63,449 nt of DNA, from the NCBI GenBank assembly GCA_028284955.1, contig JANQQS010000168.1, forward strand, positions 1 through 63,449, given 5' to 3'. Below are positions 42,001-50,555 of this stretch, piece by piece. Positions within the stretch are counted from its first letter, which is position 1. The number at the start of each line of letters is the position of its first letter. The position numbers were made by a program, and so were the translations under genes. The DNA comes from Myxococcota bacterium. Its GTDB lineage: Bacteria; Myxococcota_A; Polyangia; Polyangiales; Houyiibacteriaceae. Below the pieces are notes generated by a model. That model ran no database searches. It was given only the letters and a program-made list of their open reading frames with translations, and was not told where the DNA came from.

Positions 42001-43345
42001 GAAGAAAGGATCGAGCGGTTCGTTTTCGGCGAGTGGGGCGGACGCGGACGATTTCTCGCTCGGGGAGCTGGGTACCCGCGGTCGCGGGTTCGGCGGCGGC
42101 GGCAATCGTGGTTCGTCTTTGGGCCGCAGTTCTTCGGCGCAGCGCAGCGCAACAAGGCGACGGGCACCTCGACGGCAGCCGCAAGGTCTTGGCGCGGCTC
42201 CGCCGGCAGCCGCGCCGGCGCGAAAAAGCGAAGCAGCGCCAAGCGAAGGTGCATTTCCAACAGCCGACATCGCTGCTGACGAGGAATCTCGCGTGGCCGA
42301 TTCGGTGGAGGCCGAACCTCGACAAGAAACAAAACCTGATTCGCGTGCGGCACCCCGGCCCGACCCATCCGTTCGACGCGACCGCCGACGCCCGGTGGCG
42401 CCCGTGCGACCGGTACGGCCGGGAGGTCGTTGGATGAAGAAAGTCTGGCACCGAGAGGGACGCGTGACCGGAGACTCGTCGATCGCGCGTCGAGATTACG
42501 ATGCCTCCGCCGCCGCCGAATCGGCATTGCGAGAAAACCCGCACAGCCGAGATCGCCATCGCAGCTTGGTTCGAGCGCTTTCCCGAGCTGGTCACCTGGT
42601 GCGAGCCCGCGAAGTGGCCGAAGAATGGCTGACCCGCGACCGCATGGACCCCGAAGCCCTTACCTACCTCAGCGATGTGGTTGGTCGGCTCGGCCAACGC
42701 AATGAAGCATTGCGACTTCTGTCGGGCATCGTCGACCTAGAGCCTGACAACGTTACGCTCCAAAAGCGCCTTGCTAATGCATTTAGAAGAGCGGGCGAAG
42801 GCGATCGATCGTGCGCTCACTGGGTTGCCATGGCCGAGAGCAACGCAAGCGATGCCGAGCTCGTCGGAGAAGCAGTTCGTTGCGAACGAGCCCGCGGTCG
42901 CGCTCGAGCCGCATCGCGATTGCTCCAGGCTACCGTCGATGCATCGGTGCGCGCGCGAGCGGAACAGCACGCTGCAGATTTCGCCCGCCGCTCGAACAAG
43001 AAAGGCGAGATCATCCTCGATGCACGGTGGTCCGGGAGGACCGATGTGGATCTCACGTTGGTGACGCCGCAAGGCACACGGCTAAGCTGGATGGGAGGGC
43101 GCACCTCGGTTGTCGGGGAAGACGCGCGACGTATCGGGCGCGAACTGCTCGGCCTGAAGCGCGCTGCCGCGGGCAGTTACTATATCGAAGTAAGCCGAAC
43201 TGATCCCACCGATCGCACCCCTGTCACCGGGCGAATCGAAGTCCGTGCGTTCGATGAACGCCGCACGCTGCGTTTCGCGCTTAGTGATGCCAAGCAAGTG
43301 GTAGGCAAAGTCAGCGTCGTACGTCGATGGCGTCTCGAGCCGTAG
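39005..43345 (+). CDS. Giant membrane-anchored FecR-VIT-VWA-TPR protein, probable anti-sigma factor, 1446 aa
   Basis: It starts 8 bp inside the sigma gene. The cytosolic N-terminus (1-130) has anti-sigma-like helices but no zinc HxxxCxxC motif. There is a TM helix at about 131-147. A FecR-like domain follows at about 195-305 (SVVRTNPRTRAELMLSDGTA, VGAVEVLGTKFVL). A VIT domain occupies about 378-500 (EIEETFRNDSADVLEGVYRF). A VWA domain from about 650 has an intact MIDAS DSSQS. A Ser/Gly/Arg/Pro linker spans about 930-1150, TPR-like repeats about 1165-1290, and a beta domain ends the protein. VIT-VWA pairs bind proteins extracellularly, so it may relay an envelope signal to the ECF factor. Confidence 0.85.
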   Translation: MSKQSNLRADFLDELASVVDGDESTIERFADLLADTEEYRDLQHEAAVVAELVRESGTDYRVPEDMPERVLAAIDVRAASTEAEQPSTQTVANTEESSETEDTSSRRRNSPDVERTSNSTWREGFRRHRRTIGVGFAVAAAGLLAWGVRKEQTDDSQTVAVATALTGTVSQIVGPRTRGGGPPVTIRHADSSEFVALGSGESIPKGSVVRTNPRTRAELMLSDGTALALNQDTEVKFDGDHLRTLMLERGEVVAEVVRLERGPRAWLRTPVGAVEVLGTKFVLTTTQETTSVRVTRGAVRLHGHETSSSREPPVAEVRRGEEGVVERGQEPIVHPAVDIASSLRWSELTPEVSEDSIQGLGELRAHRPGEREERERPLELGVHSVKVRIAGNVARTEIEETFRNDSADVLEGVYRFPLPPDARIASLALEVDGSWEEGAFVAKDRAKKIWRGVIRNATPKALRKPKEEFIWVPGPWRDPALLEWKRGGRFELRIFPIPARGERRIRLAYEQTIAPHGPGRRYVYPLAHSSDGSTKVGRFEVDARISGHAIARGYAMRSSDEGNATRLSFESDQFLPAGDLVIDYEDRRSDAELRFWAFEGPATVPPPSQSREQSPEVVRAQRAIHDDRRAYVALAIRPKLPPWTEAKQSDYVLVLDSSQSMVGERYRRATELVSAMVAEMDRRDRFAVVACDAMCMQLHNRVQTPSATAASKVMSRLSAHRPAGSSDIISALRFAIKNYRASDRPTQVVYIGDGMSSAGYRRLSSISDEVKDLTRSSDVRVTTVGVGLDANQNALTTIAQAGGGHYLRYTPGQRSEAAALAVLETTYGVSLRNVSVRLPSGIRDVAPTELPTIRAGEELIVVGRMNGTVRGDVMLSGTVAGEPFSRRYPVELEPSTRAGNAFVPRTWATATIDKLEFSGQGSEVAQTVALSKAYGVMSRHTSLLVLESEAMFKAFGVDRARPTLQWTGEDEMDSGESNALGDGGESLSQIASGWSGSSKKKGSSGSFSASGADADDFSLGELGTRGRGFGGGGNRGSSLGRSSSAQRSATRRRAPRRQPQGLGAAPPAAAPARKSEAAPSEGAFPTADIAADEESRVADSVEAEPRQETKPDSRAAPRPDPSVRRDRRRPVAPVRPVRPGGRWMKKVWHREGRVTGDSSIARRDYDASAAAESALRENPHSRDRHRSLVRALSRAGHLVRAREVAEEWLTRDRMDPEALTYLSDVVGRLGQRNEALRLLSGIVDLEPDNVTLQKRLANAFRRAGEGDRSCAHWVAMAESNASDAELVGEAVRCERARGRARAASRLLQATVDASVRARAEQHAADFARRSNKKGEIILDARWSGRTDVDLTLVTPQGTRLSWMGGRTSVVGEDARRIGRELLGLKRAAAGSYYIEVSRTDPTDRTPVTGRIEVRAFDERRTLRFALSDAKQVVGKVSVVRRWRLEP

Positions 43346-43347
43346 CG

Positions 43348-43400
43348 CTGTCTACTGGGGCCTGCCTGCTATTGGGGCTTGCCCGCTATTGGGGGTTGGT
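43348..43400 (-). repeat. 17-bp tandem repeat including the stop of the SLH lipoprotein
   Basis: On the coding (-) strand CCCCAATAGCGGGCAAG is followed by CCCCAATAGCAGGCAGG and CCCCAGTAGACAGC. Each unit contains a TAG. The SLH gene stop is the TAG of the middle unit. The period is 17 bp, so the extra TAGs are out of frame. The repeat fills the gap between two convergent genes. Confidence 0.85.
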
Positions 43401-45072
43401 TGGCTTCGAACCGTAGCCGATGATAGATAATCGCCGCCATTTCTCCTCGACCTATCGGTTCGGCCGGCGCGAACATTCGTTCCCGGCCGGCCTCGGCGCG
43501 TGCGGCGGTGTAGTTGAACGCACCTTTGTCAGCTACGGCGGCGACGAGTGGCGCGTAGCTTGGGTTGATCTTTTGAGCATCGTCCGAGAACATTCCCGCA
43601 AGCCCTTCAATGCTTCCTCCCGAAGCGTTGGAGGCGCGCGCGAGCCACGCGGCGATTTCTTCACGGGTTGGCTCAGCGTCGGGTTGGAAGTTTTGTGGGA
43701 AGGTTCCGGCCGGGATGGCCGAAGGCGCTGCAGTTGGGTCTTCGAACGGCTTCATCCACCCAAGTTCTGTAACTTTGGCGACGACCGCGGACGCGGGATG
43801 CGAGACGTCGACATCCGGCGCGGGAGGCTGGGCTGGTTTTGGCAGCGACTTGCAGTTGTCAAACGCGCATAGCAGGAACGAGGCGACCTCAACCTTCGTC
43901 ACCGTTCGGTCGGGCATGAACTGTCTGTTGCCCACCCCTTTGGTGATGCCCTTTGCACAGAGACCTTTGATTTCCGTGCGATACAGGCTTTGATCGATAT
44001 CGGAAAACGCCACATCACAATCTAAACCGGCAAAGGGATCTTCTGGCAGAAGTACTGAGGCTCCAGGAGGCACCAAGTTTGCGGTGATTGCGCCAGGCGA
44101 GGTTTCGTCCGGTCCGACTCGAATCACCAATTGTTTGCTGAGCCCCTCGTACTGTACTCGAACGGTGGCTTTTCCGTTTCCGACTGCGCGGCATTCGCCG
44201 GTTTTGCCCCCAGAGTTGACTTCGACCACGCCGTTGTTGTCACTGGACCACAGCGCTTGCTCGGTCACTGGCACAAGAGTTTGCTGTTTGGTGTTGTCGG
44301 GCTGCTCGCTTTCTACCGTGGCCGTTGCCGTGAGCGAGCAGGACTCCCCCTTTTTCAGAGTCACCATGCCTTGCTTGTTGAGTGTCAGCTGGAGTACGCG
44401 AGGTTTTTTCGCGACCACGGTCACGGCATACTCTTGTCGGATCACTCCGCCGGCCGGAGCTTGCGTTGCGCCTACCGCGGCGGATGCGCCGTTCGCAATA
44501 GACCCTGCAGTCTGAGAAGAATTCCCTACGGCATTGTTCGCCGCGGTGCCGGCGGAGGTGCCTGTCGCAGGCGTGGTCACAGCCGTGCGATTGACAACGA
44601 CTTCGACCACCACTCGGTCTCCCGCCTTGGCTTCGCTATTGATGGTGAGTCGCGCCGTCGTGCCGGTGGGGGTGAGCACCGCCGAGGCCTCGCCCTCGCG
44701 CACATGCCACATGGGCGTATCGCCGTTTTTCAGCGCTTGCTGTTGACCGCCGGTCGTTCCTGCGGTGCCGTATATCCCGTCGACCGACAGAGTGACAGCC
44801 TGTCCAGGAGATACCGCGTTGTTTGAGGGCCCTTGGATGACCAGTGATGTCAGTCGAGGAGTGGTATCCGGCTCAATGACTTTGGGCTTTCCCTTCGCGC
44901 AGCCCGATAGGAGAGCGCAGCTCGATAGAATGGCGCAGCCCGACAGGACTACACGAAGGAATGATTCCCGTCGCACGAACCACGCTCCCTGCGTGAGTCG
45001 CGCGGTCGCTAAAGCCGGCGGCACCTCTATCGCCTGTTGAGCGGCGGTCTTGATGGAAGACCGGGCGATCAT
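43369..45072 (-). CDS. Lipoprotein with Ig-like and SLH domains, 567 aa
   Basis: The start at 45072 overlaps the upstream stop (ATGA) and has a strong GCAGGAGG ribosome site; an internal GTG at 44976, also with a GGGAG site, would give a shorter signal peptide. The signal region contains three lipoboxes in tandem, LSGC, LSSC and LSGC (Cys 46, 52, 58). Thr/Ala/Gly-rich beta repeats with a Big2-like block (VTEQALWSSDNNGVVEV) follow. The C-terminal 200 residues are S-layer-homology modules (FSDIDQSLYRTEIKGLCAKG, REEIAAWLARAS, FAPAEPIGRGEMAAII). An envelope-anchoring role is likely. Confidence 0.85.
   Translation of the reverse strand: MIARSSIKTAAQQAIEVPPALATARLTQGAWFVRRESFLRVVLSGCAILSSCALLSGCAKGKPKVIEPDTTPRLTSLVIQGPSNNAVSPGQAVTLSVDGIYGTAGTTGGQQQALKNGDTPMWHVREGEASAVLTPTGTTARLTINSEAKAGDRVVVEVVVNRTAVTTPATGTSAGTAANNAVGNSSQTAGSIANGASAAVGATQAPAGGVIRQEYAVTVVAKKPRVLQLTLNKQGMVTLKKGESCSLTATATVESEQPDNTKQQTLVPVTEQALWSSDNNGVVEVNSGGKTGECRAVGNGKATVRVQYEGLSKQLVIRVGPDETSPGAITANLVPPGASVLLPEDPFAGLDCDVAFSDIDQSLYRTEIKGLCAKGITKGVGNRQFMPDRTVTKVEVASFLLCAFDNCKSLPKPAQPPAPDVDVSHPASAVVAKVTELGWMKPFEDPTAAPSAIPAGTFPQNFQPDAEPTREEIAAWLARASNASGGSIEGLAGMFSDDAQKINPSYAPLVAAVADKGAFNYTAARAEAGRERMFAPAEPIGRGEMAAIIYHRLRFEANQPPIAGKPQ
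44897..44950 (-). repeat. 18-bp tandem triplication inside a lipoprotein signal sequence
   Basis: Three 18-bp units starting GCGCAGC (GCGCAGCCCGATAGGAGA, GCGCAGCTCGATAGAATG, GCGCAGCCCGACAGGACT) encode the three consecutive lipobox-like hexapeptides of the SLH lipoprotein. Confidence 0.85.
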
Positions 45073-45863
45073 GTGGAGCCTCCTGCAGGCGGCGGGATGG
45101 TGACCAGGTTACCTTTTCCAAAGACCCCTTCGGGGGTCGCGTAAGTCCATGTCGCCACATCCTGAGTCTTCTCTTTGCCGCACTTGGCCGCGGGATCTGG
45201 CGAGGTCGATTGCGCGTTCGGTCCTTCGCAGGGAAGCCTACATCCTTTCGTGGTCCCGGTGCAGTTCACATGCACCACGTACGAAATCGCGCCGCCGGAC
45301 GAACCATCGCCAGCGCCGGAAGCTGCGGGGTTTGTGATCGCCAGCGCATACACCCCTGGGTCGATGTCGCCTCCGGATACACAACCCCAACGTTTTTCTG
45401 AGGTGAGTTCCAGTTCCACGTTTCCGAACTTCGGCACCCAGCTCGAATCCTCAAATTTGAATAGGGTGGGTTTGACTTTGACGGTGGCTCCGGGGCTGAG
45501 CGAAGCGGGGGTGCCCACGCAAACCGGCCCCGTATTCCCTTTGCCGAGAATAATCCGTTGCCCGAGCGTGCTGCCAGGCGGGACGGGTTTCATCACTCCG
45601 GGAGAGTCCGGGAGAACCGTGTTCAAAAGCTCTTTCAAGTTGGGGCCGAGTTGCTTCGCTTGCGCGCTTCCTACGCCAGAGGCCAAGGCTTTGTCCTGGC
45701 CCGATTCGGGCGCGGCTCCCGCCACGCACCCCGTTGCCGTTATAAGCCAGACGAGCCCCACACACGACGGCAGACATTGCGGCGACCTACCCTGTGCGCA
45801 CCGTGCGATGTTCGCTAAGCCCACGCACGAAACATATGCGAAAAGTGAGCCAAATGGTGACAC
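45069..45863 (-). CDS. Lipoprotein of unknown function, 264 aa
   Basis: A GTG start at 45863 is assumed. The lipobox ITATGC lies near residue 46, so the n-region is long and the true start may be internal (GTG at 45761). The mature protein has a beta pattern with several cysteines (GPVCVGTP, RWGCVSGGD, VVHVNCTGTTKGCRLPC). The family is not recognised. It is coupled by ATGA to the downstream SLH lipoprotein, so the two probably act together on the surface. Confidence 0.7.
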   Translation of the reverse strand: MSPFGSLFAYVSCVGLANIARCAQGRSPQCLPSCVGLVWLITATGCVAGAAPESGQDKALASGVGSAQAKQLGPNLKELLNTVLPDSPGVMKPVPPGSTLGQRIILGKGNTGPVCVGTPASLSPGATVKVKPTLFKFEDSSWVPKFGNVELELTSEKRWGCVSGGDIDPGVYALAITNPAASGAGDGSSGGAISYVVHVNCTGTTKGCRLPCEGPNAQSTSPDPAAKCGKEKTQDVATWTYATPEGVFGKGNLVTIPPPAGGST

Positions 45864-45910
45864 TGGAACACATCCGGTTTTTCCGCTCGAACTGCTATTT
45901 TCTTAGAAAG

Positions 45911-45930
45911 AAGGGGGTTGGAAACCCCTA
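45911..45930 (-). terminator. Probable terminator after bioB
   Basis: On the - strand, GGGGTT-TCC-AACCCC (stem arms 45914-45919 and 45923-45928) is followed by CTTCTTTCT. The stem is short, so strength is uncertain. Confidence 0.55.
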
Positions 45931-47031
45931 CTAAGAGACGATCGCGTTCGATACTTTGTGGGATCGGTGACTGGAGTCATCAGCTCCGGAAACAAATTGA
46001 ACCGATGACGCCGACGTCGACGCGTCGTTCGTGTCGGAGTCGCTCGACTGGGGGCGCTCTGCGAACGGAACGAGGGGCTCGAGGCCTGCGTCGCGCATGA
46101 GCGCCAGATCGGCATGGGTATCGGGGTTTCCGGTGGTGAGAAGCTTGTCACCAAAGAAGATGCTGTTCGCGCCCGCCTGAAAACACAAGAGCTGCGCTTC
46201 GCGTGTCATTTCGGTGCGGCCCGCCGAGAGGCGAACCATCGCGGTGGGGATCATCATCCGGGCGGTGGCGCACATACGCACGAGCTCGAGGGCGTCGACA
46301 GGCGGTCGTTCCGCAAGCGGAGTCCCCGGAACGGGTACCAAAGCGTTGATGGGTACGCTTTCGGGAGGCGGCTCAAGATTCGCCAGCGTCACCAACATGC
46401 CAAGGCGGTCGCCGACCGATTCGCCCATGCCGATGATTCCTCCGCTACACACCGAGATTCCGGACTCCGAAACGCGCTTGATGGTGTCGAGGCGCTCTTG
46501 AAAACTCCGCGTGGAAATGATTTCCCCGTAGAACTCTTGCGAGGTATCGAGGTTGTGATTGTACGCGGTGAGGCCTGCATCAGCGAGCTGGCGGGCCTGG
46601 TCGTCGCCGATCATGCCGAGCGTGGCGCACGCTTCGAGCCCCAGTTCACGAACCCCGCGTACCATCTGAAGCACTTGGTCAAACTGCGTTCCGTTGCGCG
46701 CATTTCGCCACGCTGCGCCCATACAAAAACGCGTTGCGCCCTGTTGCTTGGCAAGCCGAGCTTTTTCGAGAACCACGTCGACGGGAAGAAGGGATTCTGC
46801 TTCCATGCCCGTTTGATGCCGCGCGCTCTGCGGACAGTAGGCGCAATCTTCGGGGCAACCGCCGGTTTTCACCGAAAGGAGCGTGCACAGCTGCACCGCG
46901 TTGGGTGGATGGTGTCGCCGATGCTCGCTCTGGGCGCGATGCAGCAGTTCAGTGAGCGGCAAATCGTGAATGGCGCGCGCCTCAGCCACCGTCCATGGTC
47001 CGCGACTCCTGCTTTTTCCCGAATCATCCAT
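45931..47031 (-). CDS. bioB: Biotin synthase, 366 aa
   Basis: A radical-SAM enzyme that inserts sulfur into dethiobiotin. The [4Fe-4S]-SAM motif is [48 protein letters not shown] and [10 protein letters not shown] are classic BioB blocks, and the conserved RLSAGR motif is present for the second cluster. The start at 47031 has a GGGAAGGAG ribosome site; the frame extends upstream without support. The C-terminal 35 residues are a Ser/Asp-rich extension. It is monocistronic here, with no other bio genes in view. Confidence 0.95.
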   Translation of the reverse strand: MDDSGKSRSRGPWTVAEARAIHDLPLTELLHRAQSEHRRHHPPNAVQLCTLLSVKTGGCPEDCAYCPQSARHQTGMEAESLLPVDVVLEKARLAKQQGATRFCMGAAWRNARNGTQFDQVLQMVRGVRELGLEACATLGMIGDDQARQLADAGLTAYNHNLDTSQEFYGEIISTRSFQERLDTIKRVSESGISVCSGGIIGMGESVGDRLGMLVTLANLEPPPESVPINALVPVPGTPLAERPPVDALELVRMCATARMMIPTAMVRLSAGRTEMTREAQLLCFQAGANSIFFGDKLLTTGNPDTHADLALMRDAGLEPLVPFAERPQSSDSDTNDASTSASSVQFVSGADDSSHRSHKVSNAIVS

Positions 47032-47097
47032 GGTTTCGGCTCCTTCCCGACGGAAGGTACTACCACGTTCGCGTCTGCGGAGTAGGGGTTCATCTCG

Positions 47098-47135
47098 AAA
47101 ATTTCGTCGGTGGCTTTTTTCAGCGACGAAATTTT
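47098..47135. promoter_or_regulatory. Perfect 12-bp inverted repeat upstream of bioB, candidate operator
   Basis: AAAATTTCGTCG (47098-47109) and CGACGAAATTTT (47124-47135) are separated by 14 bp, about 67 bp upstream of the bioB start and within the divergent gap to the 47282 gene. Size and symmetry fit a dimeric repressor site. It is also able to form an RNA hairpin. No BirA-type consensus is recognised. Confidence 0.5.
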
Positions 47136-47281
47136 TCGCTGACACAAGTGTTGCGCCGAAACCGGTTGGCGTTGCACTCTACGCCAGTTTGAACGAGTTT
47201 CCTTCCCAGGCCCGTGTCCGTGATGACGAGGCGTCCTCGACCGCCCCTGAACGCGGAGGAGGACCCGACGCCGGCCGTTCG

Positions 47282-48307
47282 ATGCGCGGGAAGGCGCCGC
47301 TCGCGGCGCTGCAGGTTCCATTGATGAGCGCGCCCCCACTCACTGGGCTCGCAGCTGCGGCCGCGCTGGTCGATCTGGCCGCCAACCGACTGTGGCTTCG
47401 TGGCGCTGCCGGTAACATGTCCCATGCCACCTTGGTGGAGATTAGTCGCTGGGGCGGTCTGGTACGAAATTGCGCGGCGATTTTCGGTTTTGTCGCGCTT
47501 TGTTTTGCGCTGGTCCAGTTTCTGCGCCCGCGCGGATATGCGCCCGTCTTGCGCCGTATCGGCATCGCAGCGATGGCGGGCGTATTTTTGCCCACCGTGG
47601 CGCTCGCGACCCTCCTCCCCATGGAGCGTACCAGCCCGCCCACGGTGCTTTGCGCGACCGGTGCCGCAAGCACTTTGGTCGTTCTTCTCGGGTTGACGGC
47701 ACTTCGTTGGCGTCCGCCGAGTAGTCTCAGGGTTGCGATGGGGGCGGTGAGTGCATCGGCGCTGCTCGCGTTTTGTGCTCTGGCTGTCGCCCTGTTCGGC
47801 CCGATGCTGCGGTGGTCGCATAGCTACGTCGTTGCCTCCTCACTGAGGCGCGCCGGAGAATTTGCGTATCTCGTGTTGCCAATTGCCATCGCGGCCACGA
47901 TGGTGAAAGAACGCTCCCCACGCACCACGCTCAAGACCCTGGTGGCGGTGGTTGCAGGAGCGACCGTCGGTGTCTCTGTGTATTTCGCTTCGCTCGAACT
48001 TGGGCGAGATTTTTCCAGCGTTTTTTACGGAGCGCTTAGGCTCGAGCTATTTCTCGATGCCGCACCAGGGCTCTACGCGATTCCCGTGGGACTCATGGTT
48101 GCGGTCGCTGGGGTAGGGTTTGGGTCCCCGGTCGCGGCCACGCGTCAGGCTGCTGCCGCGGTCGTGCTGTTTCTCGCGGCGGGTTATGCACCCAGCTCGG
48201 TTGGCGTCTTGATGATGATGGTGCTCGGTGCGTCGGTGTTGGCTCGAGCAGCCATCGCGCACGCTGTGATCCGTTCAGTTGAGAACTTGCCACCACGCAG
48301 CGGATAA
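47282..48307 (+). CDS. Multipass integral membrane protein of unknown function, 341 aa
   Basis: About nine or ten hydrophobic helices are visible (for example GLVRNCAAIFGFVALCFALVQ cut to the first helix, IAMAGVFLPTVALATLLP, FAYLVLPIAIAATMV, VLFLAAGYAPSSVGVLMMM). No catalytic or transport motif is recognised. The start is uncertain: 47282 and 47324 both fit, and the frame is open to 46970 but overlaps bioB there. It is divergent from bioB, and the gap holds an inverted repeat. Confidence 0.6.
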   Translation: MRGKAPLAALQVPLMSAPPLTGLAAAAALVDLAANRLWLRGAAGNMSHATLVEISRWGGLVRNCAAIFGFVALCFALVQFLRPRGYAPVLRRIGIAAMAGVFLPTVALATLLPMERTSPPTVLCATGAASTLVVLLGLTALRWRPPSSLRVAMGAVSASALLAFCALAVALFGPMLRWSHSYVVASSLRRAGEFAYLVLPIAIAATMVKERSPRTTLKTLVAVVAGATVGVSVYFASLELGRDFSSVFYGALRLELFLDAAPGLYAIPVGLMVAVAGVGFGSPVAATRQAAAAVVLFLAAGYAPSSVGVLMMMVLGASVLARAAIAHAVIRSVENLPPRSG

Positions 48308-48424
48308 ACACCGTCATTTCCAGCGGAACCGTTCGATTTGACGGGATTTTCATTCTTCCAATTGAACTGATTTTCAGAAACTGTGCTAAAAAGTTCGTTG
48401 GATGTTCCGCAGTACGGTCGCTGT

Positions 48425-50479
48425 ATGAAGGGGTCTGGGGAGTCAACGGACTCGTTTGAGTACCAACGGTTTCGGTTCGGCCGGTATTGCGTACATCAGC
48501 GGCTCGCCACCGGCGGAATGGGTAGTGTCTACCTGGCGAGCCTTGATTCGGGCGCCCATTTTAGAAAGCTGCTCGCGCTCAAGCGCATCCATGAGCACTT
48601 AGAAGACGAGCCTGGCTTCGTCCAGATGTTTCTGGATGAGGCCAGGATTACCAGCCAAATCGGGCATTCGAACGTCTGCCAAGTATTCGACTATGGCCAA
48701 GCTGATGGACACCCATTTATTGCGATGGAGCTTCTCCTTGGGGAGACTCTGCGCGCGATCATCAAACACGTACGCTCCAGCGGCGAGCTGGTAGACGAGC
48801 CCCGGCATGCAGCCAAAGCCGCGTTTATTGTCGCACAGGCCTGTGCCGGGCTGCATGCCGCGCATGAGCTCAAGGACGGCGAGCAGGCATTGGAAGTTGT
48901 GCACCGGGATGTATCGCCCCAGAACATCCTCGTGACCTACGAGGGTCAAGTCAAAGTCATGGATTTCGGAATCGCCCATGCGTCGGGGCGGCTTCACCAA
49001 ACTGATCCGGGCACCATGAAGGGGAAGTTTCCGTACATGGCCCCGGAGGTTTTCTCCGGAGGGACGATCGATCGACGGGCCGACATCTGGTCACTCGGCG
49101 TAACGCTGTGGGAGCTCGTGGCACGCCGGTCGCTCTTTGCTCGCGGGACTCACGTGGAAACCATCAAAGCGGTCAGCCATGACCCCGTTCCCAAGCTTTC
49201 TGAGCTACGACCCGGCTTGAGTCCCGAGCTGGACGCGGTGGTTATGCGCGCGCTCGGGCGGGATCCGCAAACGCGCTACGCCACGGCTCAAGAATTTGCA
49301 ACTGCGCTCATGCGCTACTGCCATCGGCAGGAGTTTGTGACGTCTCCCGTTGAGATCAGCCAATGGATTCGAGGTGAGTTCGCGACTCGCTGCGCGAAGC
49401 GCACCCGGATGCTCAACGACGTGCGCAACATGCCTGCCCAATCGGGTGCGGCCGATGTCGACGTGTACTCTGGCGCCTCGAACTTTCCTTCCTACGGCTC
49501 GGAGGTTCGCGCAAAACGTCCCGTTGAACGGAGCGAGCCCTCGCGGCGTCCGTGGCTTGTGGCCCTGCTTATGGCGACCGCGCTGCTTGTCGCGGGCTCC
49601 GCGGTGTTTGCTGCGCTCAACTGGAGTCCTCAGGTCGATTCACAGATTGGCGACGCACCCTCGGAAACCGCTGGCCAGGAACCCGCACCCTCGGTCGAGT
49701 CCATGCCCGTTCAAGATCTGGGTGAAGAAGTTGCGGACGAAGATCATATTGCTGAGGAAGTTTCCCCACCTGCCACAAACCTCGCGCGGAGCGCGTCATT
49801 CAGTCCGACGACGCACCGGTCGACCGGTGCGGTCTCGCGTCGGGTTAGGCGTATTCGATCTCAACGACGAGCTGTTCGCGTGGCCATGCCAGCAGAGACA
49901 TCGGACGCGGAGAACACCCCCGTCTCCGGACCGGAGACAACACCAGAATCATCCGAACACTCGGAAGCCAACGTCGATGAGCAGACGCAGGACACCATGG
50001 AGACTGCGACCAGCGGCGTATCGCTTCCTTCGTCTCGGACGGCGCAGTCTTCCGAGATACCCTCCACACGACGCGCTGGAGACTCCCGGGCCACACCTTC
50101 AAACCAGGCCACCCAGCGAAACGCTCAAAAAACTGGGCCGAAACCGTCCCTCGCTGCGCAGGTTTCCTTAGCCACCCTGGTCGTACGAGGTTCGCTTCCT
50201 TCAGGTGTGATTCGACGCGCGCTTGCCAAAGTGAAGGGGCGCTATGCCTCGTGTTATCGAGAGGCGGCTCGGAAAGCTCGACGTGATGGGAAAGGCACCA
50301 CACGGGTCACGTTTCGAATCTCGACCTCCGGCTCGACGCGTGGGGTGTCGGCGTCGGGAAATCCGCTCCCCGGTATTGCCGCGTGCGTGGGAAGCGCGAC
50401 CAAGAAAGTACGTTCGTCGCAGCGGCCGGACACGGGCACCGTAGAGGTTTCATTCCAAGTGGATTTTCGACCGCTCTGA
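48425..50479 (+). CDS. Transmembrane Ser/Thr protein kinase with AgmX/PglI-like C-terminal domain, 684 aa
   Basis: The kinase domain (about 20-290) is complete: ATGGMGSVYLA, Lys in LALKRI, VVHRDVSPQNIL (the Lys-to-Ser variant common in myxobacterial kinases), VMDFGIA, and MAPE. A juxtamembrane segment, one TM helix (VALLMATALLVAGSAVFAAL, about 395-415) and a long Glu/Ser/Thr-rich linker follow. The last 95 residues form an AgmX/PglI-like domain (VKGRYASCYREAARKA and IAACVGSATKKVRSS), which is linked in myxobacteria to envelope and motility machinery. The start at 48425 is preferred over GTG 48383. Confidence 0.88.
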   Translation: MKGSGESTDSFEYQRFRFGRYCVHQRLATGGMGSVYLASLDSGAHFRKLLALKRIHEHLEDEPGFVQMFLDEARITSQIGHSNVCQVFDYGQADGHPFIAMELLLGETLRAIIKHVRSSGELVDEPRHAAKAAFIVAQACAGLHAAHELKDGEQALEVVHRDVSPQNILVTYEGQVKVMDFGIAHASGRLHQTDPGTMKGKFPYMAPEVFSGGTIDRRADIWSLGVTLWELVARRSLFARGTHVETIKAVSHDPVPKLSELRPGLSPELDAVVMRALGRDPQTRYATAQEFATALMRYCHRQEFVTSPVEISQWIRGEFATRCAKRTRMLNDVRNMPAQSGAADVDVYSGASNFPSYGSEVRAKRPVERSEPSRRPWLVALLMATALLVAGSAVFAALNWSPQVDSQIGDAPSETAGQEPAPSVESMPVQDLGEEVADEDHIAEEVSPPATNLARSASFSPTTHRSTGAVSRRVRRIRSQRRAVRVAMPAETSDAENTPVSGPETTPESSEHSEANVDEQTQDTMETATSGVSLPSSRTAQSSEIPSTRRAGDSRATPSNQATQRNAQKTGPKPSLAAQVSLATLVVRGSLPSGVIRRALAKVKGRYASCYREAARKARRDGKGTTRVTFRISTSGSTRGVSASGNPLPGIAACVGSATKKVRSSQRPDTGTVEVSFQVDFRPL

Positions 50480-50555
50480 CGGGCCCTCAAACCAGCGCCG
50501 CCTGGCCCAAAACAATACGGGTCCCGTGCGGTGTGATACGTTCCACGTGGTGGTT

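Noticed and set aside
46970-47281. N-terminal extension of the membrane protein beside bioB
   Set aside because: It overlaps the bioB start and the inverted repeat and is not hydrophobic; the first membrane helix begins after 47324.
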